Assembly (NCBI GenBank): GCA_964541895.1
Contig: CAZISM010000020.1
Location: 1 to 57,809 of the forward strand
Direction of reading: 5' to 3'
Origin: CAZISM01 sp964541895
GTDB lineage: Bacteria > Zhuqueibacterota > Zhuqueibacteria > Residuimicrobiales > Residuimicrobiaceae
Length of the DNA stretch: 57,809 bases
In this document: piece after piece, positions 17,261-25,585 of the stretch
Layout: every line of letters begins with the position of its first letter
Numbering within the stretch: the stretch's first letter is position 1
Translations under genes and position numbers: made by a program
Notes under the pieces: generated by a model
Told to the model about the DNA's origin: nothing
The model's input: the letters and a program-made list of their open reading frames with translations, nothing else
The model's database searches: none

Positions 17261-18544
17261 TTATAACCTGTTTTTAAGGATATCGCGCGCGTGTCGAATG
17301 TCTGTCCACGATGGCCATAATTGATGCCATCGATATGGCGTAATACGAATGAAAAAAACGATCAGGAACACGGCCGTGCACACATAAGAGAGACTGGCCG
17401 TCCACCCGGCGGCGATCAGGCCGGCCCGTGGCACCCAAAACCAGTTGCCGGCGATGGTGATCAGCAGGCCGATACAGGCTGCCAGCGTATTGATATAGTA
17501 ACGGCCGGTGCCGGCAAAATAGTGGCTGACGACGGTGGAAAAGCCAAACATGACAATGCCGAGGCTGAGCAGACGGACGATGTCGCGCACCTGCGTAAAC
17601 CCCTGCCCGAATAGTATACCATAAAGATCCGCAGGCAACAGGTTCAACAGCAGCACAGCCGCCAGCACCGTCATGATGCTGAGCTTGGCTAACAATACGG
17701 TCAATCGCTGACTGATTTCGTTGTCGCCGAGATTGGCGATGCGCGAGTACAGCACCGTCGAGATGCTGCTCGAGATCATCCACACCGCTTCCGCCAGCCG
17801 CACGCCGACGTCCAGCAGACCGATGTCGTTGAGATTATGGTGATGGTGCAACACATAGTAACTGGCGCGGTAGTTGACATATTGCACAATGTTGCCCAGC
17901 TGCGAGACAAAACCGTAGCGGCCGACCTGGCGCAGGATCTGCCGCCAGGGGGGTACAGCATCGCCGGCTGTCAGCCGGCGGCCGCTCTGCCGCACATGAT
18001 ACAGGCTAAAGAGGAACGAAACCAGATACCCTGTGTACAGGCTGTATAAAAAATGGTGCACAGACACTGCAGGGCGGGTAATGATAAAAAACCCAAAGAC
18101 CGCGATGTGCACGGTGACCTGAAAGACGTTGCTCAGGTTAAAGGGCACGATCCGTTCGCTGGCGACCAGGATAAACCCGTGGGCTGTGACCAGGGACACG
18201 ATCACCCCGAGAGCATAGATGTGCCACAACTGCTCCGTCGGCACCATACCGGCGCCATAAAAGAAGAGAGTGAGCAGGCCGCTGAACAGCAGGGTCCAGC
18301 CATAAGTGATTATCACCACCCGTTTGAAATAGGTGCGATTTTTATTTTGCGGCAACAGATAGACCAGCGCGGCGCCGCCGATAAATCCGTTGAACAGCAC
18401 CACGTTGGCCACCGAGGTCAGCACCAGACCTATCCAGCCGCGGCCGTCGGGTCCGAGATAATGCGTGCTCAACAGCACCAGGCCGAACGAACACACGGCC
18501 GATAAAATGCGCGTAGCAAAGGTATGCAACAGATTCCGCAGCAC
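17261..18544 (-). CDS. Wzx-type polysaccharide flippase
   Basis: The 427-residue protein is almost entirely hydrophobic, with about 12 predicted membrane segments, and begins MLRNLLHTFATRILSAVCSF followed by LLSTHYLGPDGRGWIGLVLT, the usual first two helices of oligosaccharide flippases (MATE/MVF superfamily). Such proteins move lipid-linked oligosaccharides across the inner membrane. It lies 2 bp after the asnB start and 3 bp from the upstream glycosyltransferase gene, inside the same operon, which supports the role. No functional residues can be assigned with certainty. Confidence 0.85.
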   Translation of the reverse strand: MLRNLLHTFATRILSAVCSFGLVLLSTHYLGPDGRGWIGLVLTSVANVVLFNGFIGGAALVYLLPQNKNRTYFKRVVIITYGWTLLFSGLLTLFFYGAGMVPTEQLWHIYALGVIVSLVTAHGFILVASERIVPFNLSNVFQVTVHIAVFGFFIITRPAVSVHHFLYSLYTGYLVSFLFSLYHVRQSGRRLTAGDAVPPWRQILRQVGRYGFVSQLGNIVQYVNYRASYYVLHHHHNLNDIGLLDVGVRLAEAVWMISSSISTVLYSRIANLGDNEISQRLTVLLAKLSIMTVLAAVLLLNLLPADLYGILFGQGFTQVRDIVRLLSLGIVMFGFSTVVSHYFAGTGRYYINTLAACIGLLITIAGNWFWVPRAGLIAAGWTASLSYVCTAVFLIVFFIRITPYRWHQLWPSWTDIRHARDILKNRL

Positions 18545-18547
18545 CGG

Positions 18548-20338
18548 TTACTCCTGAATGCGGAAACGGATGTGCGATTGCCAGTGATGTTTTGTATAGG
18601 TGCCGGGCATGCGTTTCCAGACTTTTAGCAACAGGGCGCGCGACCACAGCACGACGGTGCTGGAGCTGCGCAGGGTGGCATGACCGTAGCGTTCTTCGTT
18701 GAGATAGAACCACTTGTAAAACAGATCGGAGAACGGCCGCGAACGACGCTTGCTGCGAAAGACCAGCTCGTCCCGGTCGCGCTCGAGTATCCAGAGGTGG
18801 TACGGTTCGGTCAGCAGCCATTCGCTTAACGGCCCGGGTGTTTCCAGATACCCTGCCCGGCCGACCCGCTGCATCTCCTGCAGAAACAGCGCCGGCTGCG
18901 GAATGTGCTCTGCGATATGGGAGGCAATAACAAAAGTGAACACGCCGTTCCTGAACGGCATCTGTTGCGCGTCGCCGATGACGAGCTGTTTGCCGGCAGG
19001 AATGGCGGCGCGGGCGCCGCTGCGATGTATCGAAGCCTCCAGTTCCCGCTCCAGCAACACATCGGCGCGGCGGTTGGGATTGTGGCCGCTGCCGACGTCG
19101 AGAACCAATCCTTTTTCGTCAACCCGGATCCGCTCGCCGGCAAATCCCACCGGCCAGGACCGCATCAGGGCGGCGTACACTCCGTGATACTCTGCGCTCA
19201 CTACGGCAGCGGAAAAACGGGATTGGACGGTGTGCCTCATCGCCCGGCGATCATAGCCGGCATAGCTCCTGCTCATCTGCACGATGGCGTGGGTGAGGGC
19301 GTTGTCGTTTTCTGTTGCGATCACCAGCCCGCATGCGGCGGTGACAAACTCTTCCGGTCCGCCGCAGGCGGTGACAATGACCGGCAGACCATGCAGCAGC
19401 GCTTCCGCGGTGGCAACAGAAAAGGTTTCAAAGCGGCTGTTCAACACAAAGACATCCGCCTGCTGCCAGCACGCTGCCATGTTTTCGTTAGCGACAAAGC
19501 CGGCAAAGTTGACGCGATCCTCAAGGTGCAGCTCCCTGGCCAGCAGCTCCAGATCAGTGCGATCCGGACCATCACCGACTATTTTGAGGCAGAGCCCGGA
19601 TTCCTGCTCGAGCGCCTGTGCAAACGCGCGCAGCAAGCCGGAAAGATTTTTCTGTCGGTCGCTCAACAGGCTGACGGTGATAAAGGTTACTGGCCGATGC
19701 GGGCGTTCCTGTTCCGCTGCCCCGGGAGCGTCATCCACCACATTAGCGATGACGCGGCCCGGCTGCTTCAGCAGATGGTGGCCGGCGAGCGCGCGCAGCA
19801 AAGGATGTGAAACCGCGGCCACGGCATCGGACTGCCGGCATACCAGTCTGGTGAGCAGACGATAAAGAGAATGGGCGCGTACATAACTGCCGTCGCGCTC
19901 CATATAGTCGGTCAAGTGTTCGGTGACAAGGTAGGGGATGGCCAGATTCCATTTCAACCACAAGGCCAGAAAGCCGCCCGGCAGGGCCATATGCACGTGG
20001 GCCAGATCCGGGATGCCGAAATCAGCCACGATGCGGCGAAAGCCGATGCGGCCGGCCTGAAGGTGGCGAAACAGCTTGATGAGCGGCGCGAACACATGGC
20101 CCGCCAGATCGTTCTTGCGGTAAAAGACGCGCACCACCCGGCAGCCGTTTTCCAGCGTGCTGGATAGGTCATACACCTGAGCCGAAAGATTCGGATCAGC
20201 TATGATGTGCAGCACCGCCATGTCGTCGCGGCTGAACTGCGCCTCCACCTGCTTGCGCACAAAAATGCCCTTCAGGGGATGCACTCTTCCCGGATAGGTG
20301 CGGGGCAACACGAGTATCTTGTAACGTAGCGTGGACAT
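18548..20338 (-). CDS. GT4 glycosyltransferase fused to a SAM-dependent methyltransferase
   Basis: Residues 1 to about 395 form a GT-B family 4 glycosyltransferase. The C-terminal half contains VSLLSDRQKNLSGLLRAFA and LKIVGDGPDR, and the EX7E motif is formed by E304 and E312 in SRFETFSVATAEALLHGLPVI. From residue 411, VLDVGSGHNPN begins a class I methyltransferase of the methyltransf_11 type, with IGDAQQMPFRNGVFTFVIASHIAEHI. The two units are in a single frame without a stop, so the fusion is real in this assembly. It may add a sugar and methylate the product or the lipid-linked glycan end, a combination known in chain-length control of surface polysaccharides; the acceptor is unknown. It is the third gene of the glycan operon. 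Confidence 0.88.
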   Translation of the reverse strand: MSTLRYKILVLPRTYPGRVHPLKGIFVRKQVEAQFSRDDMAVLHIIADPNLSAQVYDLSSTLENGCRVVRVFYRKNDLAGHVFAPLIKLFRHLQAGRIGFRRIVADFGIPDLAHVHMALPGGFLALWLKWNLAIPYLVTEHLTDYMERDGSYVRAHSLYRLLTRLVCRQSDAVAAVSHPLLRALAGHHLLKQPGRVIANVVDDAPGAAEQERPHRPVTFITVSLLSDRQKNLSGLLRAFAQALEQESGLCLKIVGDGPDRTDLELLARELHLEDRVNFAGFVANENMAACWQQADVFVLNSRFETFSVATAEALLHGLPVIVTACGGPEEFVTAACGLVIATENDNALTHAIVQMSRSYAGYDRRAMRHTVQSRFSAAVVSAEYHGVYAALMRSWPVGFAGERIRVDEKGLVLDVGSGHNPNRRADVLLERELEASIHRSGARAAIPAGKQLVIGDAQQMPFRNGVFTFVIASHIAEHIPQPALFLQEMQRVGRAGYLETPGPLSEWLLTEPYHLWILERDRDELVFRSKRRSRPFSDLFYKWFYLNEERYGHATLRSSSTVVLWSRALLLKVWKRMPGTYTKHHWQSHIRFRIQE

Positions 20339-20409
20339 GAGCGAATACTTTTCAGATGTTTGCTTGTTGAAAAACAGCCCCCTGAATGTGTTCTGCGCCG
20401 GCGCAGCGC

Positions 20410-21585
20410 CTAGGGCGTGCAGACCTGGCCGTTGCGAATATAAACGCGGGGAATGCGTTTGCCGAAGCGGGCGATCACTTCATACGAAACCGAGCCGATC
20501 AGATCGGCGATGTCATGCGGGGTGATGACCTGGTCGCCGTCGCGCCCCATCAGGATGACGGCATCGCCGATGCGGGCTTGCGGGATGGCGCTGATGTGAA
20601 TGAAACAGGCGTCCATACACAGGCCGCCGATGATCGGCGCCACCTGGCCGTGCAGCAGCACCTTGCCGACGTTGCGCAGCTTGCGATCATAGCCATCGGC
20701 ATAGCCGATGGGTAACACCGCGATCCGCTCCGGACCTTGCGCGGTATAGCGACGGCCGTATCCCACGGTGTCGCCGCGCTGCAGCTCTTTGATCGCGACG
20801 ATGCGCGTTTTCAGCGTCATCACCGGCCGCAGTGACAGAGGCTTTTGCACCGCTTTCGAGGGATAGATCCCATACAGCAAAATACCGCAGCGCACCATGT
20901 CCATGCGGGCCGCAGGCAGATCCAGCAGGCCGCCGCTGTTGCACATGTGCCAGAGCGGAATGTGGTAGCCGTGAGCCTGAAACGTCTGTGCGAGTTGCTG
21001 CATGCGCAGGATCTGCAGCAGGGCAAAGCTTTTATCCAGTTCGTCGGACATGGGAAAGTGGGTCATCACACCCTGCCACTGCAGATGCGGAAACCGGCGG
21101 CAGGCTTCATATACCGCCAGGGCCTGATCCCAACGCGCGCCATAACGGCTCATGCCGGTATCGATCTTGAAATGCACCTGTGCGGTTTTGCCCAACCGCT
21201 CCGCGGCGTTGGCGAGGGCCTGACATATTTCCGGACGAAACACCATCTGCTGCACGTCATAGGCTACAGCATACTCGGCCAGAGAAGGCAGAATTTCACC
21301 CATGTTCAGAATGGGAGTCCGGATGCCGGCCTGGCGCAGTTGCACAGCCTCATCCAGGGAGACGACGCCCAGGCCGTCCACGCCACAGGAGGCCAGGGCC
21401 TGCGCCACCGCCACACTGCCGTGGCCATAGGCATCGGCCTTGACAACCGCGAGAATTTTCTGCTGCGTCAGAAATTGCCGCACCTGCTGAAAATTATGCA
21501 CGAGCGCGTCCAGATCGACTTCGATAACCGTCGGCCGCAGGCCTTGTACCGGTATGGCCGGATTTTTTTCGGTTGCTATGTTCAA
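20410..21585 (-). CDS. alr: Alanine racemase (TTG start)
   Basis: Alanine racemase makes D-alanine for peptidoglycan using PLP. The PLP lysine is K49 in AVVKADAYGHG, and the catalytic tyrosine lies in the YGRRYTAQGPERIAVL region followed by PIGYADGYDR; the C-terminal ICMD-like motif is GLCMDACFIHIS. No ATG fits: the only sensible start is TTG at 21585, which overlaps the stop of the preceding gene (TTGA) and gives 391 residues, normal for the family. A longer upstream reading has no family support. It is unusual to find this gene inside a glycan-transfer operon, but the frame and coupling are clear. Confidence 0.92.
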   Translation of the reverse strand: MNIATEKNPAIPVQGLRPTVIEVDLDALVHNFQQVRQFLTQQKILAVVKADAYGHGSVAVAQALASCGVDGLGVVSLDEAVQLRQAGIRTPILNMGEILPSLAEYAVAYDVQQMVFRPEICQALANAAERLGKTAQVHFKIDTGMSRYGARWDQALAVYEACRRFPHLQWQGVMTHFPMSDELDKSFALLQILRMQQLAQTFQAHGYHIPLWHMCNSGGLLDLPAARMDMVRCGILLYGIYPSKAVQKPLSLRPVMTLKTRIVAIKELQRGDTVGYGRRYTAQGPERIAVLPIGYADGYDRKLRNVGKVLLHGQVAPIIGGLCMDACFIHISAIPQARIGDAVILMGRDGDQVITPHDIADLIGSVSYEVIARFGKRIPRVYIRNGQVCTP

Positions 21586-22247
21586 GACAGGGACCCTTGC
21601 TGCAAACGCTGACTGCAAATGCTGTCCGGCAATCCGGTATAATACACATAGGTGGGAAAATCCACTTTGTGCACACAGAAATGCTGCTGCAGCCGCGGCA
21701 TCAGGTCGGATTCCGCCGAATAGGCCTGGATACGAAAACCGCCGACTGCCAGAAAAACCTCGCGTTTGCCGAACAGCGTGCTGCCGATGACGCATTGAGA
21801 GAGATGAATTTTTTCACCCGTCCGAAAGGCGTCCTCCACAAAGTGACTTTCCACTGGGCCTTCCAGCACCACGCCGCCGTGCAACACATCGACCTCCGGG
21901 TGGGTTTGCAGATACTGCACGCGCTCCTGCAGATGCGAGGGGCGGTATTCATCGTCGGAATCGAGAAAGGTGGCATAGGTGCCCAACGCCGCCTGCAGTC
22001 CGATATTGCGCGTGGCCGAAAGTTTGCGGTTGCTGTGTTTGAGATAGCGCCATTGGGGATTCTGCATGATCTGCGGCAGAATCAGCTGTTCGAGGCCGTC
22101 GCCGCTGCCGTCGTCCACGATGAGCAGTTCCCAGTCTGTAAACGTCTGCCGGGTCACCGAACGCAGCGCGCGTTCGATCAGATGCCGGCGGTTATAGACC
22201 GGCAGGATGATGGTCACCAGCGGAGCCGGTTGGTTGATGAAAGCCAT
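21582..22247 (-). CDS. Family 2 glycosyltransferase
   Basis: The 221-residue protein is a compact GT-A fold family 2 transferase. It begins with the nucleotide-sugar binding pattern VTIILPVYNRRHLIERALRS, then LLIVDDGSGDG (the first acidic site), and the metal-binding DxD-type motif FLDSDDEY. It lacks any transmembrane segment and is on the short side for the family. It is the first gene of the operon that continues with alr, the GT4-methyltransferase, the flippase and asnB, and its stop overlaps the alr start. It probably extends a surface glycan; donor and acceptor are not predictable from the sequence. Confidence 0.9.
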   Translation of the reverse strand: MAFINQPAPLVTIILPVYNRRHLIERALRSVTRQTFTDWELLIVDDGSGDGLEQLILPQIMQNPQWRYLKHSNRKLSATRNIGLQAALGTYATFLDSDDEYRPSHLQERVQYLQTHPEVDVLHGGVVLEGPVESHFVEDAFRTGEKIHLSQCVIGSTLFGKREVFLAVGGFRIQAYSAESDLMPRLQQHFCVHKVDFPTYVYYTGLPDSICSQRLQQGSLS

Positions 22248-22294
22248 GAATCGGAATTCCGAATTTTATGAATACAGCGGCTTAAAAACCTGGA

Positions 22295-22434
22295 TGTCAT
22301 CCTGGAGGGCCGGGCCGCTGCAGATCAACAACTCTGCGCAACGACAACGATTTTATAATTTGCTTGTCATCCCGAGGCGCCGGCAAAACGTACACACCTC
22401 GCAATGGCCTGGCTCTGGCGCCGAAGGATCTGTC
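22295..22434. repeat. Two diverged copies of a GTCATCC...GATC-type intergenic repeat
   Basis: In the 273-bp spacer upstream of the glycan operon, copy A (about 22295-22326) begins TGTCATCCTGGAGG and ends CAGATC, and copy B (about 22365-22434) begins TGTCATCCCGAGG and ends CCGAAGGATCTGTC. The paired start and end resemble the GTCAT(C/T)C(C/T)GAG...GAAGGATCT repeat seen in intergenic DNA of many bacterial genomes. No gene is seen in the spacer. The spacer also contains a CGGAATTCCG palindrome near the operon start. Confidence 0.5.
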
Positions 22435-22520
22435 AGCGGCTGGTTGCCGGCCAAGCCGATGTTGATTCATCCAGGCACGAATTCTCAAACTGTTCGTTTG
22501 AACGCACTAGCCCATGGCAG

Positions 22521-23969
22521 CTATTTCATTTTGCCCTGGGGCACGTAATAATTTTCCCCCTTGTACAGCCGCTGCACTTGTCCCTTGCCATCGATGATGA
22601 ATCGCACCGTTTCCCCGTTGCCGTTGCGGCCTGACATGCGAAACACATGTTCTGTTTCCGGGATCAGATCGATCACGCCCTCTTCCGGATCGTCGGCCGG
22701 CGGATAGCTGGCCTCGTAGAGCACCAGTTTTTCTCCCAGCATCATCACGCGGGCTTGCCAGCCGGACAGGTCCTGGTATCGCCCAACATACTTTTGCCAG
22801 GCCGCCGGATCAGCAGCTGCAGCGGCCGGTTTGGCCGGGCGATGTTTAACAATCAACGGCGCCAGCAGATCATAGGCGCGGTACGAAAAGGTGGTGGGAT
22901 TGCCATCGGCGCAGTTCATCAGCACGATGATGCCGATTTTTTCCGTTGGACAAAAGGTGATATGGCTTTTGTAGCCGGCCACCCAGCCGCTGTGGCCGAC
23001 CATGATCCGCTGCCCGCGCTTGCGCACGGCAAAGCCCAGGCCGTAGCCGCTGCTCCAATCATCGTGAAGCCAGTGAATGCGATGCATCTCTTTCAGGGTC
23101 GTGCCGCGCAGCACCGCATCGTCGCCCTGATCGGCATAACGCATCTGCAGCGCCAGATATTTCGCCAGGTCATTAACGCACGAGGTGATGTTAGCGGCCG
23201 GAATCAACCCCTTGCAATCCGGAAAGTCCAGGACCTGGCGCGTGCCGTCCGCCTGCAAGCGGTCGTAGGAGACCGCCAGTCTGCTGCGATGCGCTTCCGG
23301 CAATATCACGCTGGAAGCGGTCATGTGCAGCGGCTGCAAAATATGCGAGGTCACATAGGAGGCGTAGGATTCGCCGGCGGCCGCTGCCACGATTTCGCCG
23401 GCTATGGCCAGACCGAGATTGGAATAGCGATATCCGTCCCACGGCTGCCGCAAAACCTCCTGATTCGCCAGTCCGGCGATCAGCTCCTCTTTGCTCGGAA
23501 ACACATGATCGGTCCAGTAGGGGAAAGCGGCCTCTCCCGGCAGGCCGGACGAATGGGTCAGCAGATTTTCAACCGTAATGGGCTGGCTGTCGGGGAATCG
23601 GCTTTTAATTGAAAACCACGGCAGATGTTTCTGCACCGGATCGTCCAGCGATAGTTTGCCCTGATCGCGCAATTGCATGATCGCTGTGGCGGTAAACGTT
23701 TTGGTGATCGAGGCGATGCGACAAAGTGTTTCGGCCGACATGGGAATTTTTTTCTCAGCATTGGCATAGCCGAACCCGTCGGCCCATAACAGCTTCTGAT
23801 CGTCGACAACGCCGATCGCCAGTCCCGGAATGCGATAGTACTCGATCTGCTCGCCGATCCAGGCGGACAAGAGCTCCAGCTTTGTGGCGATATCCTGCGG
23901 CAGAGGGCCGGCGCTCCGGGCCCAGGCCGCGTTGATCAGTACAATCAGGCACAGCAACGTTCGTTTCAT
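22521..23969 (-). CDS. Secreted class C beta-lactamase-like serine hydrolase
   Basis: The protein belongs to the serine beta-lactamase/penicillin-binding transpeptidase-like superfamily (family S12 type). A signal peptide (MKRTLLCLIVLINAAWARS) precedes the catalytic S87-I-T-K90, Y182-S183-N184 and H326-S327-G328 triad-forming motifs. The 482-residue length exceeds a bare catalytic domain, and the last 100 residues form an extra domain of the kind that follows this fold in many esterase and D-amino-peptidase relatives. The Gfo/Idh/MocA gene lies 19 bp upstream. A cell-wall or peptide hydrolase is more likely than antibiotic resistance; the substrate cannot be told. Confidence 0.85.
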   Translation of the reverse strand: MKRTLLCLIVLINAAWARSAGPLPQDIATKLELLSAWIGEQIEYYRIPGLAIGVVDDQKLLWADGFGYANAEKKIPMSAETLCRIASITKTFTATAIMQLRDQGKLSLDDPVQKHLPWFSIKSRFPDSQPITVENLLTHSSGLPGEAAFPYWTDHVFPSKEELIAGLANQEVLRQPWDGYRYSNLGLAIAGEIVAAAAGESYASYVTSHILQPLHMTASSVILPEAHRSRLAVSYDRLQADGTRQVLDFPDCKGLIPAANITSCVNDLAKYLALQMRYADQGDDAVLRGTTLKEMHRIHWLHDDWSSGYGLGFAVRKRGQRIMVGHSGWVAGYKSHITFCPTEKIGIIVLMNCADGNPTTFSYRAYDLLAPLIVKHRPAKPAAAAADPAAWQKYVGRYQDLSGWQARVMMLGEKLVLYEASYPPADDPEEGVIDLIPETEHVFRMSGRNGNGETVRFIIDGKGQVQRLYKGENYYVPQGKMK

Positions 23970-23988
23970 GCCAAAGGTCTCCCCGACG

Positions 23989-24999
23989 TTATAAGCGAAT
24001 CAAGCCGTTCTTTTGCATGGACTCTTTTTCCGCCAAAGCGAGTTCTATGCTCTGCCGGGCACTCTCAGGCGTCATACGCTCGCCGCGCGCGTCATCGGCC
24101 AGGCAGCGGATAAAGTAATCGTATTCCCGGCCATAGCCGTCTCCGGACGCGATCTCTACCGCCGTCGCCTCCTGGTCGCCGGTGCGGAGCAATCGCAGCG
24201 TGGGCGTCTGGGTGCAATCGTATTCCAGCAAGCCCTTTTCGAACAGCGCGGTGTAGCTCATCTTAAAGCCGGCAGGATAGTTCCAGCTGCCTTCGGCCAC
24301 GCACAGAAGCGAAGGCTCATACACGTACTGTGTCATCAGCGAGTGGTTCAAGCCGGACGGAGAATCCAATCCCTGCGAAAAGAGCGCTGCCGGCCGGCCC
24401 AGGGCGTACTGGATAAAATCGATATCGTGCACGTGCAGGTCGAACAGACAGCCGCCGGATTTCTGCGCGCTGGCAAACCAGCTGTCCTGACCGGACCAGA
24501 ACGGCGGTGCACTGACCCGTCGCATCAGCAGCGACTGCAGCCGACCCAGTTCCGACGAGTCGATGCAGGATTTCAGCACCTCATATTCCGGCCAGAAGCG
24601 CAGGCACTGGGCAACGAACAGTTGCCGCTGGTTGCGTTCCGCCGCTTCGATCATGGCGTCGCAGTCGGCCAGAGTCAACGCCATGGGTTTCTCACAAATG
24701 ACGTGCAGACCGGCATCCAGCGCCTGCACCGCCAGCTGACGATGCAAATGGGTGGGCAAACAGATGCTGACGCAATCGATGCTGACCGAATTGATCATGG
24801 CGGAAAAATCGTCAAATTGGGGAATTCCGGCCAGCAGATCTGCGTTGGAACTGGAGCCGATGTTGCCCTGCGTCGCCTGTTTGAATTTCTGCGCATCCTG
24901 GTCGGCGACCGCAACCAGCTCGGCATCGGGGTGATTGACAATCTGCGTGGCATGGGTGATGCCCATGAAACCATAACCGACTATGGCAAATCGAATCAT
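23989..24999 (-). CDS. Gfo/Idh/MocA-family NAD(P)-dependent oxidoreductase
   Basis: The 336-residue protein has the family layout: a Rossmann N-terminal domain with GYGFMGITHATQI (residues 8-20), the EKPMAL motif (103-108) and a C-terminal alpha/beta domain containing LHVHDIDFIQYALG. Enzymes of this family oxidise or reduce sugar hydroxyls or sugar acids and are common in nucleotide-sugar and inositol pathways. It is the first gene of a two-gene unit with the serine hydrolase. The CEKP lysine and a downstream HVHD histidine are present, so it is probably active. The sugar substrate is unknown. Confidence 0.88.
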   Translation of the reverse strand: MIRFAIVGYGFMGITHATQIVNHPDAELVAVADQDAQKFKQATQGNIGSSSNADLLAGIPQFDDFSAMINSVSIDCVSICLPTHLHRQLAVQALDAGLHVICEKPMALTLADCDAMIEAAERNQRQLFVAQCLRFWPEYEVLKSCIDSSELGRLQSLLMRRVSAPPFWSGQDSWFASAQKSGGCLFDLHVHDIDFIQYALGRPAALFSQGLDSPSGLNHSLMTQYVYEPSLLCVAEGSWNYPAGFKMSYTALFEKGLLEYDCTQTPTLRLLRTGDQEATAVEIASGDGYGREYDYFIRCLADDARGERMTPESARQSIELALAEKESMQKNGLIRL

Positions 25000-25122
25000 A
25001 TGTACTCCTGTGTAAAGTCTGCCGGCAGAATCGGCCGCAGTGTGCGACGGGCTGAACCTGCGTCCCTGTTTACCGGCTAATTTAAGAAATAGTTGATGAA
25101 AATCAAAGCGTTAACAATAGCA

Positions 25123-25151
25123 TTGACAAAGGATCGGAATATTAGTACATT
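25123..25151 (+). promoter_or_regulatory. Candidate promoter of the ccmE-like gene
   Basis: TTGACA (25123-25128) and TACATT (25146-25151) are separated by exactly 17 bp, a good sigma-70-type match. It lies 26 bp before the ATG, in the 178-bp spacer between the divergent Gfo/Idh/MocA gene and the ccmE-like gene. A GGAG ribosome binding site lies 6 bp before the start. Confidence 0.45.
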
Positions 25152-25177
25152 TCACTGTTTGCAGGAATGGAGAAAGC

Positions 25178-25582
25178 ATGAAACCTAAAATAGTCATTGG
25201 CGTCCTTGTCATCGTCGCCGCCCTGGTTTACCTTATCGCCGGCAGTTTTGGCGACAATACGTTATATTATATGACCGTAAAGGAAATGCGCGCCAAAGGA
25301 AAAATCCCGCCCAACGAAGGATTGCGTGTTAACGGGTATGTGGTTCCCGCCACCATTAAATGGGATCCGGAAAAAATCGAATTGCGTTTTACCATCGCCG
25401 AAGGGCCTGACAGCGTGCGGGTCTATTATAAAGGCGTGGCGCCGGATCAACTGGCCGATGCCCAGCAAGCCGTGGTGGAAGGAAAAATGGGAGTGGACGG
25501 TGAAATAAAGGCGACGAAAATTCTGTTGAAATGCCCTTCCAAATACGAAGTACAAGACGAAAAAGCTCCGACAACATCTTGA
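25178..25582 (+). CDS. ccmE: CcmE-like haem chaperone with CXXXY motif
   Basis: CcmE is the periplasmic, membrane-anchored haem chaperone of system I cytochrome c maturation. The 134-residue protein has one N-terminal transmembrane helix (residues 4-22) and then an OB-fold-like domain with GLRVNGYVV and RFTIAEGPDSVRVYYKGVAPD. At the site where the haem-binding HXXXY normally lies it has C119-P-S-K-Y123, that is CXXXY, as described for the cysteine-type CcmE of some sulfate reducers and archaea. No other ccm genes and no cytochrome c genes lie in the window. It starts a plus-strand unit and is followed 3 bp later by a lipoprotein gene. Confidence 0.82.
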   Translation: MKPKIVIGVLVIVAALVYLIAGSFGDNTLYYMTVKEMRAKGKIPPNEGLRVNGYVVPATIKWDPEKIELRFTIAEGPDSVRVYYKGVAPDQLADAQQAVVEGKMGVDGEIKATKILLKCPSKYEVQDEKAPTTS

Positions 25583-25585
25583 GGC

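Noticed and set aside
22521..23969. Antibiotic-resistance beta-lactamase
   Set aside because: The motifs fit the broad S12 serine hydrolase family, and the extra C-terminal domain and context next to a sugar oxidoreductase speak for a different substrate.
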